This document shows positions 32,228-41,318 of a stretch of 64,000 nt of DNA, piece after piece (within the stretch, counting starts at the first letter, position 1; each line of letters begins with the position of its first letter). Both the position numbers and the translations under genes were made by a program. A model generated the notes under the pieces. The model was not told the origin of the DNA, did not search any database, and saw nothing but the letters and a program-made list of their open reading frames with translations. Where the stretch lies: the NCBI RefSeq assembly GCF_001808185.1, contig NZ_CP017668.1, positions 1,922,001 through 1,986,000 of the forward strand, written 5' to 3'. Source of the stretch: Jeongeupia sp. USM3. Lineage in GTDB: Bacteria > Pseudomonadota > Gammaproteobacteria > Burkholderiales > Chitinibacteraceae.

Positions 32228-33310
32228 TCAGGCGGCGCAGCCGGCCGCCAGCGCCTGCTTGATCGTCCCGGTCGACAGCTCGCCGATGTAGGACTGGCCG
32301 AGCCTTTCGAGCAGGATGAACTTGATCTTGCCGGCGTCGACCTTCTTGTCCTGCGCCATCAGCTCGAGATAGCGCTCGGCACCGAGTGCCGGCGACACCA
32401 CCGGCAGGCCGGCCTTTTCGATCAGCGTCTTGATCCGCGCCAGTTCGCCGTCATTGATCTGGCCAAGCTCGCGCGACGCCAGCGCCGCCAGCACCATGCC
32501 GGCGGCGACCGCTTCGCCGTGCAGCCAGACACCATAGCCAAGCCCCGCTTCGATCGCATGACCGAAGGTGTGGCCGAGATTCAGCAGCGCACGCTGGCCG
32601 TTTTCGCGTTCGTCGGCAGCGACGATGCGGGCCTTGTTCTGGCAGCAGCGCTCGACCAGATAACCCAGCGCATCGACATCGCGCGCCATCACCGCATCGA
32701 TATTGGCCTCGAGCCATTCGAAGAACGCCAGATCGTCGATCAGGCCGTACTTGATCACCTCGGCCATGCCGGCCGAAAACTCGCGCGGCGGCAGCGTGTC
32801 GAGCGTCGCCAGATCGGCCAGCACCAGCCGCGGCTGGTAGAACGCGCCGATCATGTTCTTGCCGAGCGGATGGTTGATCGCGGTCTTGCCGCCGACCGAC
32901 GAGTCGACCTGCGCCAGCAGGGTCGTCGGAATCTGGATGAAGGGCACGCCGCGCTGGTAGACCGCGGCGGCAAAACCGGTCATGTCGCCGATCACGCCGC
33001 CACCGAGTGCGATCAGGGTGGTCTTGCGCTCGCAGCGCGCCGACAGCAGGCCGTCGAAAATCAGGTTCAGCGTTTCCCAGGTCTTGAAGCGCTCGCCGTC
33101 GGGCAGCACGATCGTATGGACCTGAACGCCGGCCGCCTCGAGTGCCGCCTGCAGCTTCGGCAGATACAGCGGTGCAACCGTTTCGTTGCTGACGATGGCC
33201 ACGCGTTTTTGCGGCAGTTGTTCGACGATGGCGGCAACGTCGGCGAGCAGCTCGCGGCCGATGCGGATGTCGTAGGGCGCGTGGGCGAGTTCGACTCTGA
33301 CGTTACGCAT
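32228..33310 (-). CDS. aroB: 3-Dehydroquinate synthase
   Basis: A 360-residue NAD-dependent enzyme that closes DAHP into 3-dehydroquinate, step two of the shikimate pathway. Seen are VLPDGERFKTWETLNLIFDG (split here as landmark), the NAD-binding GGGVIGDMTGFAAAVYQRG, PTTLLAQVDSSVGGKTAINH, and zinc ligands in GHTFGHAIEA and HGEAVAAGM. The start overlaps the aroK stop by 8 bp; the pair follows the pil operon on the same strand, a common betaproteobacterial and gammaproteobacterial order. Confidence 0.95.
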   Translation of the reverse strand: MRNVRVELAHAPYDIRIGRELLADVAAIVEQLPQKRVAIVSNETVAPLYLPKLQAALEAAGVQVHTIVLPDGERFKTWETLNLIFDGLLSARCERKTTLIALGGGVIGDMTGFAAAVYQRGVPFIQIPTTLLAQVDSSVGGKTAINHPLGKNMIGAFYQPRLVLADLATLDTLPPREFSAGMAEVIKYGLIDDLAFFEWLEANIDAVMARDVDALGYLVERCCQNKARIVAADERENGQRALLNLGHTFGHAIEAGLGYGVWLHGEAVAAGMVLAALASRELGQINDGELARIKTLIEKAGLPVVSPALGAERYLELMAQDKKVDAGKIKFILLERLGQSYIGELSTGTIKQALAAGCAA

Positions 33311-33839
33311 TGAGCTTTTTTTCCAGTTCGCGCAGCAGGCGCTGCGTCAGCGATTGGACGGTCTGGTTGCTGGTATCGATGACGAGGTCGGCGAGCTCGC
33401 GGTAGATCGGATCGCGGATCTCGAACAGCTCCTGCAGCTTCTGCTTGGGGTTTTCGGTCTGCAGCAGCGGCCGGTTCTTGTCGTGCGAAGTGCGCGCGAA
33501 CAGATCGTCGACGCTGGCGCGCAGATAGATGACAAAACCGTTGCGGCGCAGGCAGTCGCGGTTGTCCGGGTTGAGTACCGCACCGCCGCCGGTCGCGAGC
33601 ACGATGCCCTGCAAGGTGGTCAGTTCGGCGATCACCGCCGCCTCGCGCTTGCGGAAACCGTCCTCGCCCTCGAGCTCGAAAATCACCGGGATGCGCGCAC
33701 CGCTGCGCGCGGTGATCTCGTGGTCGGAATCGTAAAACGTCTTGTCGGTCGCCCGCGCCAGCGTGCGCCCCACCGTCGTTTTGCCGGCGCCCATCAGGCC
33801 GACCAGAAAAAAATTGCCTGGCAGTTTCATGCCAGGCAT
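33303..33839 (-). CDS. aroK: Shikimate kinase
   Basis: A 178-residue P-loop kinase that phosphorylates shikimate. Walker A GLMGAGKTTVGR; shikimate-binding DSDHEI; GGGAVLNPDNR; lid DKNRPLL. A second ATG three codons in (33830) is equally possible. It overlaps aroB by 8 bp and lies 49 bp after pilQ; a GC-rich hairpin (about 33850-33880) sits between. Confidence 0.95.
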   Translation of the reverse strand: MPGMKLPGNFFLVGLMGAGKTTVGRTLARATDKTFYDSDHEITARSGARIPVIFELEGEDGFRKREAAVIAELTTLQGIVLATGGGAVLNPDNRDCLRRNGFVIYLRASVDDLFARTSHDKNRPLLQTENPKQKLQELFEIRDPIYRELADLVIDTSNQTVQSLTQRLLRELEKKLNA

Positions 33840-33888
33840 TGTACCGAAACCCCCGCCGCAAGCCCACGGCTGCGGCGGGTAGTGCGCC

Positions 33889-35949
33889 TCAGCGCAACGA
33901 CAGGTTCGAATCGATGACCTTCGGCGTGATGAAGATCAGCAGTTCGCGCTTCAGGTCCTTGGTTGCGGTATTGCGGAACAGGTAGCCCAGGCCCGGGATG
34001 TCGCCAAGCAGCGGCACCTTGGTCACGTCCTTGCCGGTTTCCTGCGTATAGATCCCGCCGATGACGACAGTACCGCCGTTCTCGACCAGCACCTTGGTCT
34101 GCACCTGCTTGGTGTCGATTGCCGGACCGGCGATCGTGTCCTGACCGCGGCTGTCCTTGTTGACCTTGACGTCCATGATCACGTTACCGTCCGGGGTGAT
34201 CTGCGGCGTGACCTTCAGCGACAGCGTCGCCTTCTTGAACGACACCGAGGTCGCACCGTTCGGCGCCGTTTCGGTATACGGGATCTCCTGACCGTCCTCG
34301 ATCACCGCCTCGACCTGATCGGCCGTCACCAGACGCGGGCTGGAGATGATCTTGCCCTTGCCGTCGGCTTCGAGCGCCGACAGTTCGAGCCCGAGCAGGC
34401 CGTCGTTGCCGGCGATCAGCATCGCGATCGAACCGGCGCTGAAGCCGTTGATCGCCGCCGCCGGCAGGTTGACCGACGGGACGTTGCCGGCAATGGCGGG
34501 AATCACCGCGCCATCCGAATCCTTGACTTCCTTGGTCGTCAGTGCCCCGCCGCCGATCACGTCACCCTTCCAGCCGATGCCGTGGAACTTCACGCCGAGG
34601 TTGCGGCTGAAGCCGTCCGACGCTTCGACGATGCGCGCCTCGATCATCACCTGCCGGACCGCGATGTCGATCTTGCCGATCAGCTCGCGGATCTGGTCGA
34701 GCTTGGACGGAATGTCCTGGATGATCAGCGTGTTGGTGCGCGGATCGATCACGGCGCTGCCGCGCGGCGACAGGATCTTCTGCTTGTCGTCCTTGAGGAT
34801 CTTCTCGAACGCCTCGGCCTTGTGGTACTTGAGGCTGAAGTATTCGGTGCGGGTCGGCTCGAGCTCGGCGATCTGCTTCTTCGATTCAAGCTCCTGCTTT
34901 TCCTTCGCCGCCAGTTCGTCGCGCGGTGCAATCCACAGCACGTTGCCGCTGCGGCGCTGGTCGAGCCCCTTGGCCTGCAGGATGATGTCGAGCGCCTGGT
35001 CCCACGGAACGTCCTTCAGCCGCAGCGTCAGGTTGCCGCTGACCGTGTCGCTGGTGATGATGTTCAGGCCGGTGAATTCGGCGATCACCTGCAGCACCGT
35101 GCGGATTTCGACGCTCTGGAAATTCAGCGACAGCTTCTCGCCCTTGTAGTTGGGCTTGAGGTTGGCGAGCTTGTTGCTGTTGCTCGTGTCGCGGACCTCG
35201 ACGGTAAAGCGGTTCTCGGTCTGGTAGGCCGAATACTCCCACACGCCCTTGGGCTGGATGACCATCTTGGTCTGGTTGCCCTGGGTGTAGACATCGACCT
35301 TCTGCACCGGCGTACCGAAGTCGGCGACGTCCATGCTGCGCTCGAGGTTCTTCGGCAGCGCGGCCTTGTTGAACTCGACGACCAGCGTCTGGCCCTGCTG
35401 GCGGATGTCGATGCCGACGTTCGGGCTCGACAGGTCGACGACGACCTTGCCCTCGCCGGTGCTGCCGCGGCGGAAGTCGACATTCTGGATGCTGTCGCCG
35501 CCACTGCTGGCCTTGGCCGGTGCGAATTGCGTCGCCTTCTGCTTGGCGACCGCGCCACCCTGTGCGCCATCGACGGTCACCAGCAGGGTATTGCCGCTGG
35601 CTTCGGTCTGATATGACGCCTGCTTCTGCAGGTTCAGCACCAGCCGGGTCCGGCCGTTGCCCTCGGCGATATTGATCAGCCGCAGCGCGCTGCCGTTGAC
35701 CTGGATCGTGCTCTTGTCGAACTGGTTGCCGGTGTTGGCGAAATCCAGCGCGATACGCGGCGGCGTGTTGACCGAGAAGCTGGTCGGCGTCGGCGCCGGG
35801 CCGCTGAAGGTCAGCTTGATCACCTGCTTTTCGGCCGAGAGGTTGCTGACCTCGACATTGGTGATGTTGTTGTCGGCGGCGAATGCCACCGTTGCCGCGA
35901 GCGCGCAGCACAGCGCCCATACCCGCTGCAGCATCGTGTATTTCTTCAT
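33889..35949 (-). CDS. pilQ: Type IV pilus secretin PilQ
   Basis: A 686-residue outer-membrane secretin through which type IV pili pass. The signal peptide ends at VAFA (about 24). Two AMIN-type domains, which bind peptidoglycan, fill residues 30-260 (PPRIALDFANTGNQF). An STN/N0 domain (SLNFQSVEIRTVLQVIAEFT) and a secretin N1 domain follow, and the C-terminal 250 residues form the secretin barrel (VPLLGDIPGLGYLFRN). The length fits the 680-760 of the family. Last gene of pilMNOPQ, starting within the pilP stop. Confidence 0.96.
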   Translation of the reverse strand: MKKYTMLQRVWALCCALAATVAFAADNNITNVEVSNLSAEKQVIKLTFSGPAPTPTSFSVNTPPRIALDFANTGNQFDKSTIQVNGSALRLINIAEGNGRTRLVLNLQKQASYQTEASGNTLLVTVDGAQGGAVAKQKATQFAPAKASSGGDSIQNVDFRRGSTGEGKVVVDLSSPNVGIDIRQQGQTLVVEFNKAALPKNLERSMDVADFGTPVQKVDVYTQGNQTKMVIQPKGVWEYSAYQTENRFTVEVRDTSNSNKLANLKPNYKGEKLSLNFQSVEIRTVLQVIAEFTGLNIITSDTVSGNLTLRLKDVPWDQALDIILQAKGLDQRRSGNVLWIAPRDELAAKEKQELESKKQIAELEPTRTEYFSLKYHKAEAFEKILKDDKQKILSPRGSAVIDPRTNTLIIQDIPSKLDQIRELIGKIDIAVRQVMIEARIVEASDGFSRNLGVKFHGIGWKGDVIGGGALTTKEVKDSDGAVIPAIAGNVPSVNLPAAAINGFSAGSIAMLIAGNDGLLGLELSALEADGKGKIISSPRLVTADQVEAVIEDGQEIPYTETAPNGATSVSFKKATLSLKVTPQITPDGNVIMDVKVNKDSRGQDTIAGPAIDTKQVQTKVLVENGGTVVIGGIYTQETGKDVTKVPLLGDIPGLGYLFRNTATKDLKRELLIFITPKVIDSNLSLR

Positions 35950-36470
35950 TTTTTCTGCTCCGCGTCATCCAGGGCCAGCGCGGTTTCCCGCTCGACCCAA
36001 TCTCCCCCGCTATCCTCGACGATTTCCTTGAGCTTGACCTCGCTCTCGGAAATCCCGGTGACCATCCCGAAGTTCTGTCCCAGATAGCTTCCCTGCTTGA
36101 CCCGGTACAGGTTGCCGTCCGGTGCCCGGATCAGCGCCTGGATCACCTTGCCCTGCTGCAGCGTCCCGACCATGCGCAGCTTTTCGAGATCGTAGTTTTC
36201 CAGCACCTCGCGCGGCCGGTTCATGTTCGGCGCCAGCGCGGAATTGCTCGAGCGCTTGGCGACTTCCATCTTGGCGGCGCGGAACGGATCGACCAGCGAA
36301 AACGCGTCGTAGGTGAAGGGCTGGTACGGCTTGACCTCGGGCAAGGGCTCGACCCGGCCGCGCAATCCGTCGGACTGCTCCTTCATCCACGCCTTGAGGT
36401 CGCCGTTCTCTTCCCCGAAGCAGCCGGTCAGCCCGAGCGCCGCCAGCATCAGCACGATTGTTCTTTTCAT
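35946..36470 (-). CDS. pilP: Type IV pilus lipoprotein PilP
   Basis: A 174-residue inner-membrane lipoprotein. Signal peptide MKRTIVLMLAALGLTGC with a classic lipobox. The C-terminal HR domain (MVGTLQQGKVIQALIRAPDG, VKQGSYLGQNFG) contacts the PilQ N0 domain, linking it with PilN/PilO. GGAG six bases before the ATG decides the start; a GTG one codon upstream is too close. It overlaps pilQ by 4 bp and is 9 bp from pilO. Confidence 0.94.
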   Translation of the reverse strand: MKRTIVLMLAALGLTGCFGEENGDLKAWMKEQSDGLRGRVEPLPEVKPYQPFTYDAFSLVDPFRAAKMEVAKRSSNSALAPNMNRPREVLENYDLEKLRMVGTLQQGKVIQALIRAPDGNLYRVKQGSYLGQNFGMVTGISESEVKLKEIVEDSGGDWVERETALALDDAEQKK

Positions 36471-36479
36471 CACGTGCTC

Positions 36480-37112
36480 CTAACGCTTCTTCTTCTTCGC
36501 ATCGGCTTCGGCCTGGCGAATCGCCTGCAACTCGGCATCGTCGAGCGAACGGTAGGTCTTCGCGACCGCCTGCATCACCAGCAGTTCGGGATCCTTGCCG
36601 CTGTTCAGCTGGATATTGCTCAGCGTGACGATGCGCGACAGCTGTGCGACGTCGCTGACGAAGGCGGACAGATCGTGATAGCTGCCGACGATGCGGATGT
36701 CGATCGGCAGTTCGGCGAACTCGGCAGTCTTGATTTCGGCGCCGGGCTTGAACAGCTCGAACTGCAGGCCGCGGCCGACGCCGGCCTGGTTGACCTCGGT
36801 CAGCAGCGTTTCCATTTCCGACTTGTTCGGCAACTGCTTGAGCAGCGCGCCGAACGACTGCTGGATTTCCAGCAGCTGCTGCCGATAGGCTTCGAGATTG
36901 ACCGCCTTCTTCTTCTTGTCGAGGAACTCGGTCTTCAGTTGCTCTTCCCTGGCGCGCCCCTCGTCGAGCACCTGCATCTGGTCGCTCCAGACGTAGAGGT
37001 AGCCGACACCGATGACGACGGCAAAGACGATCGCCAGCAGCCCCAGCTGCGCGCCGACCGGCCAGTCGCCGACATTCTTCGGGTCCAGATTGCGGATTTC
37101 GTCCAGCGTCAT
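36480..37112 (-). CDS. pilO: Type IV pilus inner-membrane protein PilO
   Basis: A 210-residue bitopic protein with one membrane segment (LGLLAIVFAVVIGVGYLYVW), a coiled coil (about 50-95) and a periplasmic ferredoxin-like core (IDIRIVGSYHDLSAFVSDVA). It pairs with PilN in the alignment complex. The C-terminus is a basic KKKKR tail. Ten bp separate it from pilN. Confidence 0.94.
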   Translation of the reverse strand: MTLDEIRNLDPKNVGDWPVGAQLGLLAIVFAVVIGVGYLYVWSDQMQVLDEGRAREEQLKTEFLDKKKKAVNLEAYRQQLLEIQQSFGALLKQLPNKSEMETLLTEVNQAGVGRGLQFELFKPGAEIKTAEFAELPIDIRIVGSYHDLSAFVSDVAQLSRIVTLSNIQLNSGKDPELLVMQAVAKTYRSLDDAELQAIRQAEADAKKKKR

Positions 37113-37121
37113 GCGGCCCCC

Positions 37122-37712
37122 TTACGCACGCGGCGCGGCGGCCGGCTTCGACGCGGCCGGCTCGTCACCGCCACTGCGGGTGATCTTGATGTTGAGCGTG
37201 AACTCGGACAGACGCTGGTTGCCGACCTGCGCCGACTTCACTTCGATCAGCAAGGGCTGCTCGAACGTCTCCGAATCGTTGAGGTTGCGCATCAGCGTCG
37301 AAACCCGGGCGTTCGATTGCGCATAACCGAGCAGCACCAGCGTGTCGCCGCTCTGCTTCACGTCCTTCAGGTAGATCCCTTCGGGCGTCTGCCGCGCCAG
37401 CTGGTCCATCACGTGGACGGTTTCGGCGCGGTTCGACTGCAGCCGCTCGACGACCGTCTTGCGATCGAGCAGCGCCTGGCGCTCGCTCTTGAGCTTCTCG
37501 ATCTCGGCGATCTCGCGGTCGAGCTTGGCATTCTCTTCGGTGATGAAGCGGTTACGCTCTTCCTGCGTTTCGATGCGGGCGTTGTAGAACAGGTAGCCGG
37601 CGATGACGACGCCGACAGCGGCGAGAAAACTCGCCCCCAGCATGCCGAGGTAACGGCGCTGCCGTGCCAGCCGCTTTTGCTCGCGGTGGGGAAGCAGGTT
37701 AATCCGGATCAT
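37122..37712 (-). CDS. pilN: Type IV pilus assembly protein PilN
   Basis: A 196-residue bitopic protein. The N-terminal cytoplasmic motif INLLPHRE binds PilM. One membrane segment (SFLAAVGVVIAGYLFY) is followed by a coiled coil and a ferredoxin-like periplasmic domain. The start overlaps the pilM stop by four bases (ATGA). Confidence 0.95.
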   Translation of the reverse strand: MIRINLLPHREQKRLARQRRYLGMLGASFLAAVGVVIAGYLFYNARIETQEERNRFITEENAKLDREIAEIEKLKSERQALLDRKTVVERLQSNRAETVHVMDQLARQTPEGIYLKDVKQSGDTLVLLGYAQSNARVSTLMRNLNDSETFEQPLLIEVKSAQVGNQRLSEFTLNIKITRSGGDEPAASKPAAAPRA

Positions 37713-38785
37713 GACGGGTCAAACCTCCGCATCGCCAGTCCGCAGGCGATCAGCAGCGACGGCGCGTCGAGCTGGATCTGCTTGCCGCGGATCTTGCCGG
37801 TCGCCATGCCGAAAAATGGATTCGCCCGCATCGTGCTCGGCACCTGGGCGCGGTTCGACACCGCCTCATCGAGACCGTGGATCGCGCTGCAGCCGCCGGC
37901 GAGCAGGATGTGGTCGACCGAGTTGTAATTGCTCGACGTATAGAAGAACTGCAGCGAGCGCGAGATTTCCAGCGCCAGCGTATCGATAAAGGGCTGCAGC
38001 ACTTCGGGCTCGTAGTTGTCGGGCAGGCCGCCCGACTTCTTCGCTTGCTCGGCCTCTTCGGCCGACAGACCGAACTTGCGCTGGATTTCCTGCGTCAGCT
38101 GATTGCCGGCGTAGGCCTGGTCGCGGCTGTAGATCGACTGGCCGTCCTTGAAGATGTTGACGTGCATCGCCGTCGAGCCGATGTCGACGACGGCGACAAT
38201 CTGGTTCTCGCCCTGGCCGGGCAGTTGCGGCCGCATCAGCTCGAACGCGGCCTGGGTCGCGTACGACTCGACATCGACCACGCTCGCCTTGAGCGCGGCA
38301 GCCTCGATCACGGCGACGCGCTCGTCGACCTTTTCCTTCTTCGCCGCGGCGATCAGCACCTCTTCCTCTTCCGGCACCGCGGCCGACGGCCCGAGCACCT
38401 GGAAGTCGAGGTTCACCTCGTCGAGCGAGAACGGAATATACTGATTCGCCTCCATTTCGACCTGGGTTTCGAGCTCGCGCTCGGACAGACCGGCAGGAAC
38501 GAGGATTTTTTTGCTGATCACCGACGCCGCCGGCAGGGCGATCGCGACATTCTTGATACGGGAATCCAGATGACGCCATGCGCGGCGTACCGCCTCGCCG
38601 ACCACATCCATGTTGGCGATGTTGCCGTCGCTGACCGCATCCTTGGGCAGGGGCTCGATCACGTAGCGCTCGAGGCTGTAGTTGCGCCCCACCATCCCGA
38701 GTTCGACCATCTTCACGGCCGACGAGCTGATGTCCACCCCGATCAGCGGCGGCGCCTTTGGCTTGAGAAAGTCGAGAGATAACAC
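37709..38785 (-). CDS. pilM: Type IV pilus assembly ATPase-like protein PilM
   Basis: A 358-residue cytoplasmic actin-like protein of the FtsA/PilM fold. The nucleotide motifs are LIGVDISSSAVKMVEL and VAVVDIGSTAMHVNIF, with ILLAGGCSAIHGLDEAV at the adenosine site. It binds the PilN N-terminus. First gene of the pilMNOPQ operon and divergent from mrcA across 168 AT-rich bp, the normal arrangement. Confidence 0.95.
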   Translation of the reverse strand: MLSLDFLKPKAPPLIGVDISSSAVKMVELGMVGRNYSLERYVIEPLPKDAVSDGNIANMDVVGEAVRRAWRHLDSRIKNVAIALPAASVISKKILVPAGLSERELETQVEMEANQYIPFSLDEVNLDFQVLGPSAAVPEEEEVLIAAAKKEKVDERVAVIEAAALKASVVDVESYATQAAFELMRPQLPGQGENQIVAVVDIGSTAMHVNIFKDGQSIYSRDQAYAGNQLTQEIQRKFGLSAEEAEQAKKSGGLPDNYEPEVLQPFIDTLALEISRSLQFFYTSSNYNSVDHILLAGGCSAIHGLDEAVSNRAQVPSTMRANPFFGMATGKIRGKQIQLDAPSLLIACGLAMRRFDPS

Positions 38786-38821
38786 GTGTTTTTCCTTTTA
38801 AAATAGGAAATTAGCGTAATT

Positions 38822-38850
38822 GTTATAATTTAGCGGATTGATGCTATCAG
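38822..38850 (-). promoter_or_regulatory. pilM promoter candidate
   Basis: On the minus strand CTGATA, 17 bp, TATAAC: four of six and five of six matches to the sigma-70 consensus, about 40 bp before the pilM start. This is inferred from sequence alone. Confidence 0.5.
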
Positions 38851-38895
38851 CCGATTCTGACGACTGTAAAGTTACCGTGAGACGACGCTTTATTT

Positions 38896-38923
38896 TTGCA
38901 ACAATGCCGCCTTAGCGTAGATT
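38896..38923 (+). promoter_or_regulatory. mrcA promoter candidate
   Basis: TTGCAA, 16 bp, TAGATT: a moderate sigma-70 match, 30 bp upstream of the mrcA ATG. Confidence 0.4.
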
Positions 38924-38953
38924 AATCCGGGTCAATTCTTCGATTAAACGACA

Positions 38954-41266
38954 ATGACAAAACGAATTCTGCTGATCGCCCTCGGCGCCCTAATCGGTTT
39001 GGTTCTGGTGACGGCCGGCCTTGTCTTTTTTGCCGTGGTGATCACCTACCCGCGACTGCCGGCGCTCAATGCGCTGACCGACTATCGCCCGAAAATCCCG
39101 CTGCGGGTTTATACCGCAGATCGCGTGCTCATTGGCGAATTCGGCGAAGAGCGCCGCGCGTTCACGCCGATCGACCAGGTGCCGCAACTGATGAAACAGG
39201 CCTTGCTGGCGGCCGAGGACGAGCGCTTTTACCAGCATGGCGGCATCGACTACATCGGCGTCGCACGCGCCATGGTCGGCAACATCGTGTCCGGGCACTC
39301 GCAGTCAGGCGCCAGCACGATCACGATGCAGGTCGCGCGCAACTTCTATCTGTCGAACGAGAAAACTTTCACCCGCAAATTCAACGAAGCCTTGTTGTCG
39401 TTCAAGATCGAACACAATCTGTCCAAAGACCAGATTCTCGAGCTTTACATCAATCAGATTTATCTCGGACAGCGAGCTTACGGCTTCACCACGGCGGCCC
39501 AGACTTATTTCGGCAAGGATTTGAAATCGCTCAGCATCGCCCAGTACGCGATGCTCGCCGGACTGCCCAAGGCGCCGTCGGCGTACAACCCGGTCGTCAA
39601 CCCGAAACGCGCGGCGCTGCGCCAGCAGTATGTGTTGCGCAGAATGCACGAACTGCGCTTCATCACCGACCAGCAGTACCAGGAGGCGCAGCAGGCGCCG
39701 CTCGAACTCCGGCGCGGCAGCCTGCAGTACGCGGTGCACGCCGAGTACATTGCCGAGATGGCCCGGCAGATGATGGTCGAGCGCTACAAGGACGATGCGT
39801 ACACCCAGGGCTTTTCGGTCTACACGACGCTCGACAGCCGGCAGCAGAACGACGGCTATCAGGCCTTGCGCGAAGGCCTGTTCGGCTACGACGCCCGCCA
39901 CGGCTATCGCGGCCCGGAAGGTTTCGTCGATGCGGCACTGCTGGCCAGCGGCGACGAGGAGGCGCTCGACGACGCGCTGTCCGACACGTCCGATTACGAC
40001 GAACTGCGCGCTGCCGTGGTGCTCGCGGCGACGCCGCAGTCGGTCACCGTTTTCCTCAAGGGCGGCGAAAAGCTGCAGATCGGCGGCGACGGGCTGGCCT
40101 TCGTCCGTTCGGCGATCTCGAGCAAGAACACCCCGGCGGCACGGATCCGCCCCGGTGCGATCGTCCGCGTCAAGCAAGGGCCGAAGGGCTGGCAGATCAG
40201 CCAGTTGCCGCAGGTCGAGGGCGCCTTCGTCGCGATGGACCCGCAGAACGGCGCGATCCGTTCGCTCGTCGGCGGCTTCGACTTCAATCGCAGCCACTTC
40301 AACCATGTGACCCAGGCGATGCGCCAGCCGGGTTCGAGCTTCAAGCCCTTCATCTATTCGGCCGCGCTCGAGCGCGGCGTGACGCCGGCGACGCTGATCA
40401 ACGATGCACCGCTGGTGATCAACCCCGAACAGGTCGGCGGCCAGAAGTGGGAGCCGCAGAACGACGACGGCAAGTACATGGGAATGATGACGGTGCGCAA
40501 TGCGCTGACGCTGTCGCGCAACCTCGTGTCGATCCGCATCCTGCAATCGGTCGGCGCCCAGTACGCGCAGCAGTTCCTGCCGCGCTTCGGCCTCAATCCG
40601 AAGGACCACCCGGCCTACCTGACGATGGCGCTCGGCGCCGGCAGCGTCACGCCGCTGCAGATGGCCGAGGGTTATTCGGTGTTCGCCAACACCGGCTACC
40701 GCGTGCATTCGTACTTCGTCGACCGGATCGAGGACAGCCGCGGCCGCGTGCTGGCACAGACCCAGCCCGAAGTCGCCGGCCAGAACGCCAAGCGCACGCT
40801 CGACGCGCGCAATGCCTTCGTCATGAGCAGCATGCTGCACGACGTGATCCGCTACGGCACCGCGGCACGCGCCAACAAGGCGCTCGGCCGGCCCGACCTG
40901 TACGGCAAGACCGGGACGACCAACGACATGCGCGACGCGTGGTTCGCCGGCTACCAGCCGAACCTGGTCGCGATCACCTGGGTCGGCTTCGACCAGCCCA
41001 AGACGCTCGGCCGCGGCGAGTACGGCGGCCGGCTGGCGCTGCCGATCTGGATCAACTTCATGAGCAAGGCGCTGCGCGACGTGCCGGTGTACGATTATCC
41101 GGTACCCGAGGGCATCGTCACCCAGACGATCGACACCAGCCGCGGCCCGCAGACCGAGTACTTCTACAACGAGTACACGCAGACCAATCCGGAACTCGGG
41201 TTGGGCGGTGGAGACGGTGGCGCTGCAGCCCAGCCGATCGACGAGATCAAGGACCTGCTGTTCTAA
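38954..41266 (+). CDS. mrcA: Penicillin-binding protein 1A
   Basis: A 770-residue bifunctional peptidoglycan synthase. One N-terminal membrane anchor (about 8-30); a GT51 glycosyltransferase domain with catalytic Glu in EDERFYQHGGIDYIG and QSGASTITMQVARN; an OB-like insertion; and a transpeptidase domain with the active Ser in RQPGSSFKPF, SRN in LTLSRNLVSI and KTG in YGKTGTTNDM. Divergent from pilM, as in many proteobacteria. The length is within the usual range for the family. Confidence 0.96.
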   Translation: MTKRILLIALGALIGLVLVTAGLVFFAVVITYPRLPALNALTDYRPKIPLRVYTADRVLIGEFGEERRAFTPIDQVPQLMKQALLAAEDERFYQHGGIDYIGVARAMVGNIVSGHSQSGASTITMQVARNFYLSNEKTFTRKFNEALLSFKIEHNLSKDQILELYINQIYLGQRAYGFTTAAQTYFGKDLKSLSIAQYAMLAGLPKAPSAYNPVVNPKRAALRQQYVLRRMHELRFITDQQYQEAQQAPLELRRGSLQYAVHAEYIAEMARQMMVERYKDDAYTQGFSVYTTLDSRQQNDGYQALREGLFGYDARHGYRGPEGFVDAALLASGDEEALDDALSDTSDYDELRAAVVLAATPQSVTVFLKGGEKLQIGGDGLAFVRSAISSKNTPAARIRPGAIVRVKQGPKGWQISQLPQVEGAFVAMDPQNGAIRSLVGGFDFNRSHFNHVTQAMRQPGSSFKPFIYSAALERGVTPATLINDAPLVINPEQVGGQKWEPQNDDGKYMGMMTVRNALTLSRNLVSIRILQSVGAQYAQQFLPRFGLNPKDHPAYLTMALGAGSVTPLQMAEGYSVFANTGYRVHSYFVDRIEDSRGRVLAQTQPEVAGQNAKRTLDARNAFVMSSMLHDVIRYGTAARANKALGRPDLYGKTGTTNDMRDAWFAGYQPNLVAITWVGFDQPKTLGRGEYGGRLALPIWINFMSKALRDVPVYDYPVPEGIVTQTIDTSRGPQTEYFYNEYTQTNPELGLGGGDGGAAAQPIDEIKDLLF

Positions 41267-41273
41267 CAAACGC

Positions 41274-41308
41274 GTTCCAGCAATCCCGTTCCAGCGACAC
41301 CGTTCCAG
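41274..41308. repeat. 14-bp tandem repeat
   Basis: GTTCCAGCAATCCC, GTTCCAGCGACACC and GTTCCAG at an exact 14-bp period between mrcA and the next gene's ribosome site. Short and non-coding. Confidence 0.7.
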
Positions 41309-41318
41309 GAGGCTTGCC

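Noticed and set aside
35883..37928. 681-codon plus-strand frame across the pil operon
   Set aside because: Antisense to pilM-P genes, with composition typical of a shadow frame.
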